Below are positions 8,305 through 17,384 of a stretch of 64,000 nucleotides of DNA, piece by piece. The stretch is from Gammaproteobacteria bacterium (lineage in GTDB: Bacteria; Pseudomonadota; Gammaproteobacteria; Pseudomonadales; Halieaceae). The translations under genes and the position numbers were made by a program. The stretch covers positions 1 through 64,000 of the forward strand of contig JANSYN010000011.1 of the NCBI GenBank assembly GCA_024742415.1, given 5' to 3'. Each line of letters starts with the position of its first letter. The first letter of the stretch is position 1. The notes under the pieces are model-generated. The model was not told the origin of the DNA. It did not search any database and saw only the letters and a list, made by a program, of their open reading frames with translations.

Positions 8305-10209
8305 CTAGCGGCGGATATTTGCCTGTACTTCCAGGGCGATGGGTTCGCCGACGCGCTGCGCTATCAACGCCTTGAGTTCGTCTACGTCCTTGGTTTCAAG
8401 AGCCTGCCCGGAACTCAGGGTGATCAGCAGCAGATGAGGGTCGCCCAGGCGAACATCCGCGCGACTGACATTCACACTCACGTCAGACAGCTGCACGGCG
8501 CCCATCGGCACATGTTCAATAATCCTGTCCCTGGCCACCAGGTGGGAAAACGACAGCGTCAGCGGCAGGCAGATAATCAGTGCGAGTACGAAGGTCACAA
8601 TCAAACCGGGCTTGGCGCGACTGAAGGGCGCAAAGCCGAGCATCAGAAAGGTCAGGCTGGCTGCCAGTGCGATGCCAATCAGGTTGGTGACCAGCAGCAG
8701 CGAAGCACCCCAGGCCATGTGCCAGTCACCCCAGCCCAGGCCAATGCCGGCCACACTCAGCGGTGGCACCAGAGCAACCGCAATCGCAACACCTGCCAGG
8801 CTCTTGGCAATCTCTTCCCGGGAGTGGGCATAGGCGCCGGCGATGCCCGAGAGCACCGCAACAAACAGGTCCAGCAGCGTTGGCGACATGCGAGCTTTCA
8901 TTTCGGCCGTTGGAATTTCCAGTGGCATGGCCCAGGCCAGCACAATGCCACATCCCAACCCCCAGGCAATGCCCTTAAGTAGCGTGCGTCCGGCCACATT
9001 CATCAAGGCGGCGTCCGAGCGCGCCAGCCCCATAGACAGTGAAATGATGGGCGACATTAACGGCGCCAGGATCATCGCGCCGATGATCACGGGAGCGGAA
9101 TTGGCATACATCCCGCCCAGCGCCAGCAGCACACTCAATACCATCAAGACCTGATACGATGCAGACGATGCCGCATTCTCGCGCAGGGCAACAAAAAGCT
9201 CGCGGTATTCCTCCTCGGTGGCGTGGTTGAAAAGTGGCAGCGGCTTTTCGAGCAAGGGTTTGGCTGCGGAATCGACCGGCACGTGATTCAGGCGCACCGT
9301 TTCCTTGGCGTTCAGGGTGGTCAAGTCAGGCTGCAGCTTGAGTTCAGGCCCCGGCAGCAGTTTGATTTTGTCCTCCAGTATTTCGAATTCAATTTCGGTG
9401 GCGTGCACGGGCTTGCCATCGAGCAGGTACTCTGTGCCCTTTTGCGCTGTGATGCGCAGGCGATTCGTCTGGACAACGCTGAGAGAGGACGGCAGCCTGG
9501 AAAAACTCATCTTGCCCGGCATAAACAGGCGCAATAAAAACACCAGGTAACTCAGGATACTGCGCGGCGCCAGGGCGATCATCGACAAGCGCCCGTCGGC
9601 GATACCCATGTCATCGGCAAACGCGCGGTACATCAACTTGCTCTGGGTTTGGCCGGTGACCACGATACCCAGCGCCGCCATCGAGATCTCGCGCTCCTTG
9701 GCCGTCGTCAGTTTATAAGGACGCAGGGTGAGCGCACTGAGCCCGCGCAACGCGCCCTTGAGCATATCCAGGCCGGTTTGTGGTCGATTGATATCCTGCG
9801 GTCGCAGCGCCAGGACCCTGCCGATCACGACTGAATTGAACACCAGTTCGCCGTTGCATGTCATGGCATCGGCGGCAATCTCCGGGGCTGCAAGGTAGTG
9901 TTTGATCAGTTTGACCAAATCGCCGTGCGCGCCCAGCGCCGCACTGGAGCGGCGTGCCCGTGGATGGGGCAGCACGCCCACCGCCCAGCCCTTTTCCATT
10001 GCTAGCGGCGCGAGGTCGCGAACGCGCTCATCGCCTACGTAGGTCAGGACCCTGGCATCGGTATGGCAGTTGGCTCGCTCGCTCCAGGGTACCAGCGCGA
10101 CCCCGTGTTGCGCACAACATGCTTCGACCAGCCCTGTATCCAGCTCAGTGTCGTAGATCAAATAGGCACTCGCGCCGCCGGGCGCCGCCGACTGGGTCTG
10201 GTCCATCAC
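8305..10209 (-). CDS. DUF389 membrane protein with N-terminal lipid-kinase-like domain
   Basis: 634 residues in two parts. Residues 1 to about 320 resemble the diacylglycerol/sphingosine kinase fold (YVGDERVRDLAPLAM, then VGVLPHPRARRSS), but the glycine-rich GGDGT nucleotide motif is absent, so kinase activity is doubtful. From about 345 onward is DUF389 (TIGR00341), with several hydrophobic helices beginning YQVLMVLSVLLALGG and including ILAPLMSPIISLSMG. The C-terminal 70 residues are soluble. DUF389 proteins have no settled role. The gene follows the RhlG-like SDR on the same strand after 66 bases and may be the last gene of the acyl-CoA operon; a hairpin lies in that spacer. Confidence 0.8.
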   Translation of the reverse strand: MMDQTQSAAPGGASAYLIYDTELDTGLVEACCAQHGVALVPWSERANCHTDARVLTYVGDERVRDLAPLAMEKGWAVGVLPHPRARRSSAALGAHGDLVKLIKHYLAAPEIAADAMTCNGELVFNSVVIGRVLALRPQDINRPQTGLDMLKGALRGLSALTLRPYKLTTAKEREISMAALGIVVTGQTQSKLMYRAFADDMGIADGRLSMIALAPRSILSYLVFLLRLFMPGKMSFSRLPSSLSVVQTNRLRITAQKGTEYLLDGKPVHATEIEFEILEDKIKLLPGPELKLQPDLTTLNAKETVRLNHVPVDSAAKPLLEKPLPLFNHATEEEYRELFVALRENAASSASYQVLMVLSVLLALGGMYANSAPVIIGAMILAPLMSPIISLSMGLARSDAALMNVAGRTLLKGIAWGLGCGIVLAWAMPLEIPTAEMKARMSPTLLDLFVAVLSGIAGAYAHSREEIAKSLAGVAIAVALVPPLSVAGIGLGWGDWHMAWGASLLLVTNLIGIALAASLTFLMLGFAPFSRAKPGLIVTFVLALIICLPLTLSFSHLVARDRIIEHVPMGAVQLSDVSVNVSRADVRLGDPHLLLITLSSGQALETKDVDELKALIAQRVGEPIALEVQANIRR

Positions 10210-10228
10210 GCTGTTGCTTCCCTTAAGC

Positions 10229-10255
10229 TGGCAGGTTGACTCACTTTACCTGCCA
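10229..10255. promoter_or_regulatory. 8-bp perfect inverted repeat in spacer
   Basis: TGGCAGGT (10229-10236) and ACCTGCCA (10248-10255) flank an 11-base loop between the RhlG-like SDR and the DUF389 gene. No T-tract follows on the transcribed strand. It could be an operator, an RNA processing hairpin or a weak attenuator. Confidence 0.35.
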
Positions 10256-10275
10256 CGCGCTGAAACTGCGACACC

Positions 10276-11046
10276 TCAACCGGCGTTCGCAACCTGTCCG
10301 CCATCGAGTACGAGCGTTTGCCCGGTCATCCAGGCAGAGGCACGCGAACTGAGATAAATTGCCGTGCCCGCTGCATCGGCCTCATCGCCGATACGCCCGC
10401 GTGGAATCGCCTTTTCCAGGCCCAGGTCAGGTTCCAGTAAGTGGGCGGTCATCTTACTGGGAAAGAAACCCGGCGCGATGGCGTTTACGTTAATGTGTGA
10501 AGCTGCCAGCGCGGCGCCCAGGTGGTGCGTGAGGTGATGCACGGCAGCCTTGCTCGCCGAGTAAGCGTAGTTGTTCATGCCGGGATTGGTGATGCCGTTG
10601 ATCGACCCAATATTAATGACACGACCCGGATCTTCCGGCGTAGCGGCGTTGCGCAACAGCGGCAGCAATTTTTGCGTGAGGAAGAACAGGGACTTGACGT
10701 TCAGGTTCATGGTTTTATCCCAGCCTGATTCGGGAAAGTCATCGATCTCTGCCCCCCAGGTAGCCCCGGCATTATTGACCAGGATCCCCAGCGTATCCTC
10801 ACGCTCAGCAATGGCTTGCGCAAAAGTGGTCACACCGGCATGCGTCGACAGGTCAGAGGGTATGGCCTGGCACTCTCCCAGTTTCGATAACTCACTGGCG
10901 GTCTCTTGCAGTTCCGCCTCACGACGCGCGGTAATGTAAACCCGTGCTCCGTGCTGCACGAACCCGCTGGCGATCATTCTGCCAATTCCGCGTGAACCGC
11001 CGGTGACTACCGCCACCTTCCCCTTGATGCTGAATAAATTGTCCAT
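10276..11046 (-). CDS. SDR-family oxidoreductase, RhlG-like
   Basis: Classical short-chain dehydrogenase of 256 residues: TGGSRGIG near the N-terminus for NAD(P) binding, NNAGATWG, Ser in NIGSINGIT and YSASK as the catalytic Tyr-Lys. The C-terminal GQTLVLDGG is standard. The arrangement and length are close to RhlG and FabG-like 3-oxoacyl reductases. In this acyl-CoA operon it likely reduces or oxidises a 3-hydroxy/3-oxo intermediate; the exact substrate is inferred only from context. It starts 29 bases after the AraC gene on the same strand. Confidence 0.88.
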   Translation of the reverse strand: MDNLFSIKGKVAVVTGGSRGIGRMIASGFVQHGARVYITARREAELQETASELSKLGECQAIPSDLSTHAGVTTFAQAIAEREDTLGILVNNAGATWGAEIDDFPESGWDKTMNLNVKSLFFLTQKLLPLLRNAATPEDPGRVINIGSINGITNPGMNNYAYSASKAAVHHLTHHLGAALAASHINVNAIAPGFFPSKMTAHLLEPDLGLEKAIPRGRIGDEADAAGTAIYLSSRASAWMTGQTLVLDGGQVANAG

Positions 11047-11075
11047 CGTTACTCTCCGGTTTGTCTTGCAAGTGG

Positions 11076-12110
11076 TTATTGTTTAACTACGGGCTGGTTG
11101 ATCGCGCGCTGGCGATACTCCGTTGGTGCACAGCCGCTCCATACCTTGAACGCGTTGGAGAACGATGCCTGGTCGGAATATCCCAGCAGCAGGGCTATCT
11201 CGGTAATAGCCAGGCGCGGATCGTCGAGATAGCGACGCGCCTGTTCCTGGCGCACATCCTGCAACATGCGCTTGAAGCTGACCCCATAACTGCTCAGGCG
11301 TCGCTGCAGTGTGCGACGCGACAGGTTGAGTTCATCGGCCAGCGTGTCAATGGTGAAGTCACCGCCCGGTAATGCCCTGCGAATGGCCGCGCGAATGTCG
11401 CGCAGAAAAGGATCGTCACCCTCCTCCTGTGTGACCACATTGGCCGGCCCAACCCAGAAATCGCTGGTCAACTCAAAGCCCAGGTCTACCAGCGGATAGC
11501 GCAGCACGTCGCGTGAAAAATACAGGCGGCTGGTGTCGCTGCCAAACTTCAGGTGGGAGCCAAAGGCGCGCTTCAGGGCGCGCGTATCATCAGGCGTTGA
11601 ATAGGTGAATTCGGCGGCGCGCACCAGCACTGGCAAGGCACAGATCGCGTTGATGATTTCTACCGATGACATCAGCATCTCGTCGACCACCGGCCGCCAG
11701 TCGGCAATGCGTGGCTCCAGCGGGTGCCACTCGAGTGCGATCATGTCGCCCTGTGCCCGGATCAGCACCCGCCCCGTATCGCCACGCAGGCGAATAGTGC
11801 TGGGAATCACATTGAAGTACTCCTTCAGCGTGCGGCAGATGGTGGTCATATACAGGTGCAAATTGATACCGCTGAAGTACACGATGTGGCCCACGTAAAG
11901 GCCGAAATCAGGATCCGCAGCACGCTCCACGGCAAGCCTGTACAGGCTCAGGTAGCGATCCATGGGGATATGTTCGCTGCTGTCGCGCAGCAGGCCGGGG
12001 TTGATCCTGGCGTCGCGCAGCAATGCCGCCACATCGACCCCAAGGGCGCCTGCGGCCTGCACCACCGCCTGGGGCCCAAGCGCATAGACGATGCCGGCGC
12101 CGGGCGACAT
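11076..12110 (-). CDS. AraC-family transcriptional regulator
   Basis: 344 residues. The N-terminal two thirds is the arabinose-binding-like sensor domain seen in OruR-type regulators. The C-terminal 100 residues hold the two helix-turn-helices (LADELNLSRRTLQRRL and ITEIALLLGYSDQASFSNAF). Its ATG overlaps the TGA of the carboxyltransferase gene as TGATG, which suggests translational coupling. Sitting inside the acyl-CoA operon, it probably controls that operon in response to the substrate or a CoA ester. A second AraC protein of the same type is at 19904. Confidence 0.9.
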   Translation of the reverse strand: MSPGAGIVYALGPQAVVQAAGALGVDVAALLRDARINPGLLRDSSEHIPMDRYLSLYRLAVERAADPDFGLYVGHIVYFSGINLHLYMTTICRTLKEYFNVIPSTIRLRGDTGRVLIRAQGDMIALEWHPLEPRIADWRPVVDEMLMSSVEIINAICALPVLVRAAEFTYSTPDDTRALKRAFGSHLKFGSDTSRLYFSRDVLRYPLVDLGFELTSDFWVGPANVVTQEEGDDPFLRDIRAAIRRALPGGDFTIDTLADELNLSRRTLQRRLSSYGVSFKRMLQDVRQEQARRYLDDPRLAITEIALLLGYSDQASFSNAFKVWSGCAPTEYRQRAINQPVVKQ

Positions 12111-13642
12111 CAGTACGCCGGTGTCGCCGCTGCAAGGGCACGCAAAATGGTGCTGCGCGTTTCGGCAGGATCAATGACCGCGTCGATCTCAAGGTAGGCT
12201 GCTGCCTCTGAGGCCTTGCCGATCTCATACATGTGCGCGACCAGTTCATTGAACAGGGCCTCGCGCTCAGCCGGGTCGGTCTTTGCTTCCAGCTCCTTCT
12301 TGAACCCAAGCTGCACGGCACCCTCCAGACCCATACCGCCGAACTCACCAGTGGGCCAGGAAGCGGCGTAGACAGGCCGCGCGAAGCTGCCGCCCGTCAT
12401 GGCCATGGCACCCAGGCCGTACCCCTTGCGCAGGAATATCGCGATCACGGGCACCGTCATTTGCGCCCCGGCAATAAACAGCGACGCCATCTTGCGCACC
12501 GCACCGGCTTCTTCACTGGCCGGGCCCACCATGAAGCCGGGCGTGTCGGTCAGCGACAGCACAGGCAGGCCCAGTGCATTACAGATCGTCAGAAAGCGCG
12601 CGGCCTTTTCTGCCGCCTCGCCATCCACTGCGCCGCCCAGCTGCTGGCAGTCATTTGCAACCAGCGCCATCGGCCTGCCCTCGATACGCAGGAACCCGGT
12701 GATAACAGAGCGGCCATGGATGCGCTGCAGTTCCAGGAATGACCCGCAATCAGCCAACGTTTCGATGACATCGCGCACTGGGTAGCCCCACCGTCTGTCC
12801 TGTGGCACCGCGTCGCGCAGCGGCTCCTGCGGTGCTACTTCCCAGGCCGACAGCGTTCCCTGGAAATAGGACAACAGCTGCCTGGCCAGCTGCGTCGCGT
12901 GGGCTTCGTCCTGCGCCACGATATCAATGACGCCATTTTTCTCCTGGGACTCGGCAGGGCCGATATCTGTAGGCTCAAACTTGCCCAGTCCGCCACCCTC
13001 GATCATCGCCGGGCCGGCCATGCCGATCCAGGACGAACGCGTCGCGATCCTGAAGTCTGCGCTGCCGAACAGGGCTGCGTTGCCGGCAAAGCAATAACCG
13101 TTATTCACCGCGATGCGCGGTACACGCCCGCTGAGCCCGGCCCAGGTGGCAAAAGAGTTAATGTTCAGGCCCGCAATTTGTGTGGTGACGTCGGTATCAC
13201 CGGGGCGCCCACCACCGCCTTCGGTGTACATCACCAGTGGCAAGCGGTGCTCCCCGGCCAGTTCGCACATGCGGTCCAGCTTGCGGTGATGGAAAAAACC
13301 TTGTGTGCCCGCCAGTACGGCGTAGTCATTAACCACAACCGCCGCGCGTGCGCGACGCGCGCCGACACGGTCGGCATTGATAGTGCACGTTCCAGTGATG
13401 ACCCCATCGGCAGCGGTACTGGACTGTAAATCGGCATAATCACGGCGATTGCGCTGTGCCGCTACGGCCAGTTGGCCGTATTCCTGGAAGGAATCGCGAT
13501 CGACAAGATCGCTGAGGTTCTCGCGCGCGGTGCGGTAACCGCGCGCGTGGCGTTTGTCTCTCGCGGCCTCGCGCTGTTCGTCAAGGGTGCGATCCCGGCG
13601 CTCACGCCAGGCGATAAATTCAGGCCGCAGCTCTTCGTCCAA
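12110..13642 (-). CDS. acyl-CoA carboxylase, carboxyltransferase subunit
   Basis: 510 residues with both halves of a carboxyltransferase: an N-terminal half with AVVVNDYAVLAGTQG and VNNGYCFAGNAALFG, and a C-terminal half with LSLTDTPGFMVG. These enzymes move CO2 from biotin to an acyl-CoA (propionyl-, methylcrotonyl-, geranyl- or longer). No biotin carboxylase or biotin carrier gene is in this operon or elsewhere in the window, so it must borrow them or act as a decarboxylase. Related proteins are often the C-terminal part of a three-domain fusion. Stop and next start overlap by one base with the AraC gene. Confidence 0.88.
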   Translation of the reverse strand: MDEELRPEFIAWRERRDRTLDEQREAARDKRHARGYRTARENLSDLVDRDSFQEYGQLAVAAQRNRRDYADLQSSTAADGVITGTCTINADRVGARRARAAVVVNDYAVLAGTQGFFHHRKLDRMCELAGEHRLPLVMYTEGGGGRPGDTDVTTQIAGLNINSFATWAGLSGRVPRIAVNNGYCFAGNAALFGSADFRIATRSSWIGMAGPAMIEGGGLGKFEPTDIGPAESQEKNGVIDIVAQDEAHATQLARQLLSYFQGTLSAWEVAPQEPLRDAVPQDRRWGYPVRDVIETLADCGSFLELQRIHGRSVITGFLRIEGRPMALVANDCQQLGGAVDGEAAEKAARFLTICNALGLPVLSLTDTPGFMVGPASEEAGAVRKMASLFIAGAQMTVPVIAIFLRKGYGLGAMAMTGGSFARPVYAASWPTGEFGGMGLEGAVQLGFKKELEAKTDPAEREALFNELVAHMYEIGKASEAAAYLEIDAVIDPAETRSTILRALAAATPAY

Positions 13643-13707
13643 GACGGCTCTCCTAGTGTCGGGAAGTGACTACTATAGCGAAGTCAGTCGGCACGAGCAT
13701 TGCGCGC

Positions 13708-14490
13708 TCAGGAAACCTGCCCCTTGCCGCGCTCCACCACCGCGCCGCGGCGCTCGGCGATCGCTTCTCCCGCCACGCGGCTATTGACGGGCGCCATCAC
13801 GTTACGCTCCATCACCAGGCCCGCCCCCAGGTTCATTTCCAGGCCGTCGTTGACCATTTGCTTATAGACCCGAACAGTGTCTGGCACGCAGCCGGCAATA
13901 TCCAGGGCAACTTTGCGACATTCGTCGAGCAGGTCATCCGGTGCGACCAGGCGACTCACCAGACCCCAGGCGTCGGCCTGCTCGGCACTGATGAAATTCC
14001 CGGTAAAATGCGCCTCGCGCGCACGGCTTGGGCCAATAATACGCGCCAGCTTCTGCGACAGGCCCCAGCCTGGTGCTAGCCCCACGCGCGCATGGGTATC
14101 GGCAAAGCGCGCCTGCGTCGATGCGATCAGGATATCGCCCATCAGTGCAAGCTCAAATCCACCGGTGGCGGCAACGCCATTCACAGCAACAATGATCGGC
14201 CGGTCGAAGCTGGCCATGGCCGCTACGATGTCGTGCTCACCGTGGATATCATAGAGGTTCAAGCCGGCATCGCTCTCGCCCATTGCCTTGAGGTCCAGCC
14301 CGGCACAAAAAGCCGAACCGGCGCCGATGAGCACCACGGCACGTATACTGCGCTCCGAGCGCAAGGCACGAAACGCTGCGCAGAGATCGGACAGCAACTG
14401 CGGAGACAGCGCATTGCGCGCCTCCGGACGATTCAACGTCAGTACCGCATACCCCTCGGCACGCTCGATCAACAGATGCTCCTGGCTCAT
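13708..14490 (-). CDS. enoyl-CoA hydratase/isomerase family protein
   Basis: Crotonase-fold enzyme of 260 residues starting at the ATG at 14490, with AGGGAG just upstream. The oxyanion-hole segment is GAGSAFCAGLDLK. The first catalytic Glu of hydratases is present in GGFELALMGD. The second position, usually Glu in FGxPE, reads FADTHARVGLAPGWG, so it is not Glu. A one-Glu active site fits many crotonases of unclear reaction, including hydratases and C-C hydrolases. It lies between the PaaG-like gene and the carboxyltransferase in the operon and should act on a CoA ester in the same pathway. Confidence 0.88.
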   Translation of the reverse strand: MSQEHLLIERAEGYAVLTLNRPEARNALSPQLLSDLCAAFRALRSERSIRAVVLIGAGSAFCAGLDLKAMGESDAGLNLYDIHGEHDIVAAMASFDRPIIVAVNGVAATGGFELALMGDILIASTQARFADTHARVGLAPGWGLSQKLARIIGPSRAREAHFTGNFISAEQADAWGLVSRLVAPDDLLDECRKVALDIAGCVPDTVRVYKQMVNDGLEMNLGAGLVMERNVMAPVNSRVAGEAIAERRGAVVERGKGQVS

Positions 14491-14537
14491 TGGTTCGCTC
14501 CCTGATTGACGAAAGTGGTGCTGCGTTGCAGGCGGGC

Positions 14538-15332
14538 CTAGCGGCCCTTCCACTGCGGTGCGCGCTTCTGCATAAAGGCCGCTGCACCTTCTATTGCGTC
14601 CTCACTGCTGATACAGATGTGTTGCAGTTTGGCCTCCTGGGAAATCGTATCGCCCACAGACTGCTCGATCGCCTGGTTGACGGCCTGCTTGGCATAGCGC
14701 ATGGACAACGGCGCCTTCCGGGCAATTTCCTCAGCCCAGGCCAGTGTGTCTTCCAACAGTGCCGCGGCAGGCACTACGCGATTGCACAACCCCCACTCGA
14801 GGCATTTCTGTGCGGCCAGCTTCTCACCGGTCACAATGACCTCGTAGGCGCGCTTGCGGCCAAGCGTGCGCACCAGGTGCCAGGTCGCACCGCCATCCGG
14901 CACCAGTCCGATGGCGGCAAACGCCTGGTAGATGAACGCGTTATCAGCCATCACGGTCAGGTCGCAGACCATGCCATAAGCACTTCCGATACCGGCGCAG
15001 GGGCCGTTAATGGCACTGATCCAGGGTTTGGGGGCCTCATGAATCTCCATCAGCGAAGGCTTGTACTCGCCGTTTAACTGATCTTCCACGCGAAAGACCT
15101 GCTGCGCGTCACCCGCTGGCAGCTCCGACAAATCGGCGCCGGCACTGAAAGCACGTCCGTTGCCCGTGAGTACGACCACACGTACGGCGTCATCGTCATT
15201 GACTTCGCGAACGGCCAGCAACATTTCCCTGCGCAGGGCAGTATTGAAGGCGTTAAGTGCGTCAGGGCGATTCATCCTGACGATTGCCACAGCCCCCTGA
15301 CGTTCTACTTCAATTGTTTCGTAGCCACTCAT
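14538..15332 (-). CDS. PaaG-like enoyl-CoA isomerase (crotonase family)
   Basis: Crotonase-fold protein of 264 residues with AGGAG at a good distance from the ATG at 15332. Both Glu positions of true hydratases are missing: the first lies in AGIGSAYGMVCD and the second in YQAFAAIG. An Asp follows in GLVPDGGATW, the position of the key acid in PaaG-type isomerases. The best reading is double-bond or related isomerisation of an acyl-CoA rather than hydration. The gene is fifth from the end of the operon, 23 bases after the AMACR-like gene. Confidence 0.85.
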   Translation of the reverse strand: MSGYETIEVERQGAVAIVRMNRPDALNAFNTALRREMLLAVREVNDDDAVRVVVLTGNGRAFSAGADLSELPAGDAQQVFRVEDQLNGEYKPSLMEIHEAPKPWISAINGPCAGIGSAYGMVCDLTVMADNAFIYQAFAAIGLVPDGGATWHLVRTLGRKRAYEVIVTGEKLAAQKCLEWGLCNRVVPAAALLEDTLAWAEEIARKAPLSMRYAKQAVNQAIEQSVGDTISQEAKLQHICISSEDAIEGAAAFMQKRAPQWKGR

Positions 15333-15355
15333 TGCTTTGCTCCTGTAGCAGAGGT

Positions 15356-16480
15356 CTATGTAATCGCGCCGGATGTTTGCAGTTCACTGAGCTCCTGCTC
15401 GCTGAAGCCCATCGCTGCCAGCACATCGGCCGTATCCTGGCCGACGTCATGGCCACCGTGCTGCACTTGCGACGGCGTACGACTGAAGCGCGGAGCCGGT
15501 GCAGGCTGCGTCATGCCGTCCAGCTCAATGTAGCTGTTGCGCGCCACGTTCGCCGGGTGGCTGGGGGCTTCCATGAAGTTCAACACGGGTGCAAAACACA
15601 CGTCAGTGCCTTCCATCAGGTCGCACCACTGTGCCTGCGTCCTGGTCAGAAAGACGGCGGTGAGCTTTTCTTTCAGCGCCGGCCACTTTTCCTGGTTGTT
15701 CTGGTCACCAAAGTCGGCTTCGGGCAACTCGGCGAGCTCCTTTAACAGCGCGTAGAACTGCGGCTCAATAGAGCCTATGGAAATGTACTTTCCGTCGGCA
15801 CACTCATAGGTATCGTAAAAATGCGCGCCGCCGTCCAGCATATTGGATTCACGTTGCGTTTCGTCCCACAGGCCCATCGCCTGAAACCCGTAGAACATCC
15901 ACATGAGCTGCGCCGCGCCGTCGACCATGGCCGCATCGATGACCTGCCCCTTACCGGAATTTGCCGTCTCCAGCAGCGCCGCCAGCACTCCCGTGACCAG
16001 AAGCATACCGCCGCCACCGAAATCGCCCACCAGGTTCAGTGGTGGCACCGGTTTCTGGCCCTTGCGCCCCATCGCAAACAGCGCGCCGGTAATCGAAATG
16101 TAATTGATATCGTGGCCGGCGGCCTGCGCCAGCGGCCCGTCCTGGCCCCAACCGGTCATGCGCGCAAAAATCAGCCGGGGATTACGCGCCAGGCATACAT
16201 CGGGCCCGATGCCAAGTTTTTCGCAGACACCGGGACGAAACGGATCGATCACCACGTCAGCGTTCTCGATCATGCGCAAGAGGGTTTCCACGCCGGCGGG
16301 ATCCTTGAGATTGATCGCCACTGACTTCTTGCCCCGGGAACTCACATCCTTCATCGCCATACCACCGGCACGATCAATGCGAATAACCTCTGCACCCATG
16401 TCAGCCAGCACCATGGCGCCCATGGGGGCCGGACCGATACCGGCCAGTTCTATTACGGTGTAACCATTCAATGGTCCCAT
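15356..16480 (-). CDS. alpha-methylacyl-CoA racemase-like (CaiB/BaiF family)
   Basis: 374 residues from the ATG at 16480, which has AGGAG upstream; a longer upstream reading would overlap the SDR gene and adds nothing conserved. It is a family III CoA-transferase fold protein. The AMACR active site is visible as AGHDINY (H123, D124) and VGDFGGGGM (D153). It should therefore swap (R)- and (S)-2-methylacyl-CoA rather than transfer CoA. In the operon this suggests breakdown of a methyl-branched or isoprenoid/sterol side chain, where the dehydrogenase accepts only one epimer. Confidence 0.9.
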   Translation of the reverse strand: MGPLNGYTVIELAGIGPAPMGAMVLADMGAEVIRIDRAGGMAMKDVSSRGKKSVAINLKDPAGVETLLRMIENADVVIDPFRPGVCEKLGIGPDVCLARNPRLIFARMTGWGQDGPLAQAAGHDINYISITGALFAMGRKGQKPVPPLNLVGDFGGGGMLLVTGVLAALLETANSGKGQVIDAAMVDGAAQLMWMFYGFQAMGLWDETQRESNMLDGGAHFYDTYECADGKYISIGSIEPQFYALLKELAELPEADFGDQNNQEKWPALKEKLTAVFLTRTQAQWCDLMEGTDVCFAPVLNFMEAPSHPANVARNSYIELDGMTQPAPAPRFSRTPSQVQHGGHDVGQDTADVLAAMGFSEQELSELQTSGAIT

Positions 16481-16542
16481 ACTGCTGCTCCTGAAATACG
16501 GTGCGCGCCGGGCACTGGCCCGGCGCGCTGTCGGTGACTGCC

Positions 16543-17334
16543 TTACTTGGGCTGCATACGGATGCCGCCATCCATACGGATACACTCGCCGTTGATGTAG
16601 TCGTTCTCCACCAGCTGCTGTGCAAGCTGTGCGATCTCGTCAGCCTTGCCCAGGCGCTTGGGATACAATACCTGGCTGGCCAGCGGCTGCAGGAACTCGG
16701 CGATTTCAGGGGTCATCTCTTCAGCACCGCCCATCATCAGGGGGGTTGCGATCAGGCCGGGCACGATGGTGTTGACGCGAATGCCCAGTACCGCAAGATC
16801 ACGGGCAATCGGCAGGGTCATGCCGACCACGCCGCCCTTTGAGGCAGAGTATGCCGCCTGGCCGATCTGCCCTTCATAGGCAGCAATCGACGCGGTATTG
16901 ATGATCACACCGCGTCCGCCATCGTCATTCAGGGGCTCGTTGTCGGCCATTTTTTCTGCGCACAGGCGCAGCACGTTGAACGTTCCTACGAGGTTGATCT
17001 GGATAATCATGTTGAAGGCATCGAGCGGGAACGGACCGTTCTTGCCCATGGTGCGCACCGCGTTGCCAGTGCCGGCAAAGTTGCAGCAGATATGGATAGC
17101 GCCGAACTTCTCCATGGTGGCCGCAATGCCGGCCTGCACAGATTCTTCACTGGTCACGTTCACGTTGCAGAAAATCACGTCATCGCCCAGTTCCGCGACC
17201 AGCTGATTGCCCTTCTCCTCGTTCATGTCGAAGATTGCCGCTTTACCGCCATTGGCAACAAAGCGTTTTACGGTAGCGCGGCCCAGGCCAGAGGCCCCAC
17301 CGGTAATGACGGCGACTTTGTCTTTCAAATCCAT
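16543..17334 (-). CDS. 3-hydroxyacyl-CoA dehydrogenase, SDR type (HSD10-like)
   Basis: SDR of 263 residues with TGGASGLG at the N-terminus, an acidic DMNE after the second strand that favours NAD, Ser in NTASIAAYEGQ and YSASK. Length and the insertion carrying GRGVIINTAS match type-2 3-hydroxyacyl-CoA dehydrogenases (HSD17B10 group). These oxidise 3-hydroxyacyl-CoA, including 2-methyl-branched ones. That agrees with the AMACR-like gene 62 bases downstream and the acyl-CoA dehydrogenase 50 bases upstream. Confidence 0.9.
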   Translation of the reverse strand: MDLKDKVAVITGGASGLGRATVKRFVANGGKAAIFDMNEEKGNQLVAELGDDVIFCNVNVTSEESVQAGIAATMEKFGAIHICCNFAGTGNAVRTMGKNGPFPLDAFNMIIQINLVGTFNVLRLCAEKMADNEPLNDDGGRGVIINTASIAAYEGQIGQAAYSASKGGVVGMTLPIARDLAVLGIRVNTIVPGLIATPLMMGGAEEMTPEIAEFLQPLASQVLYPKRLGKADEIAQLAQQLVENDYINGECIRMDGGIRMQPK

Positions 17335-17384
17335 GGTTATTCTCCTGTTAAAAGTACAGTGGATGATGCATGTTAACTGTTGGG

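Noticed and set aside
15356-16585. Longer start for the AMACR-like gene
   Set aside because: The extra 35 residues overlap the preceding SDR gene, are not conserved in style, and the ATG at 16480 has a good AGGAG.
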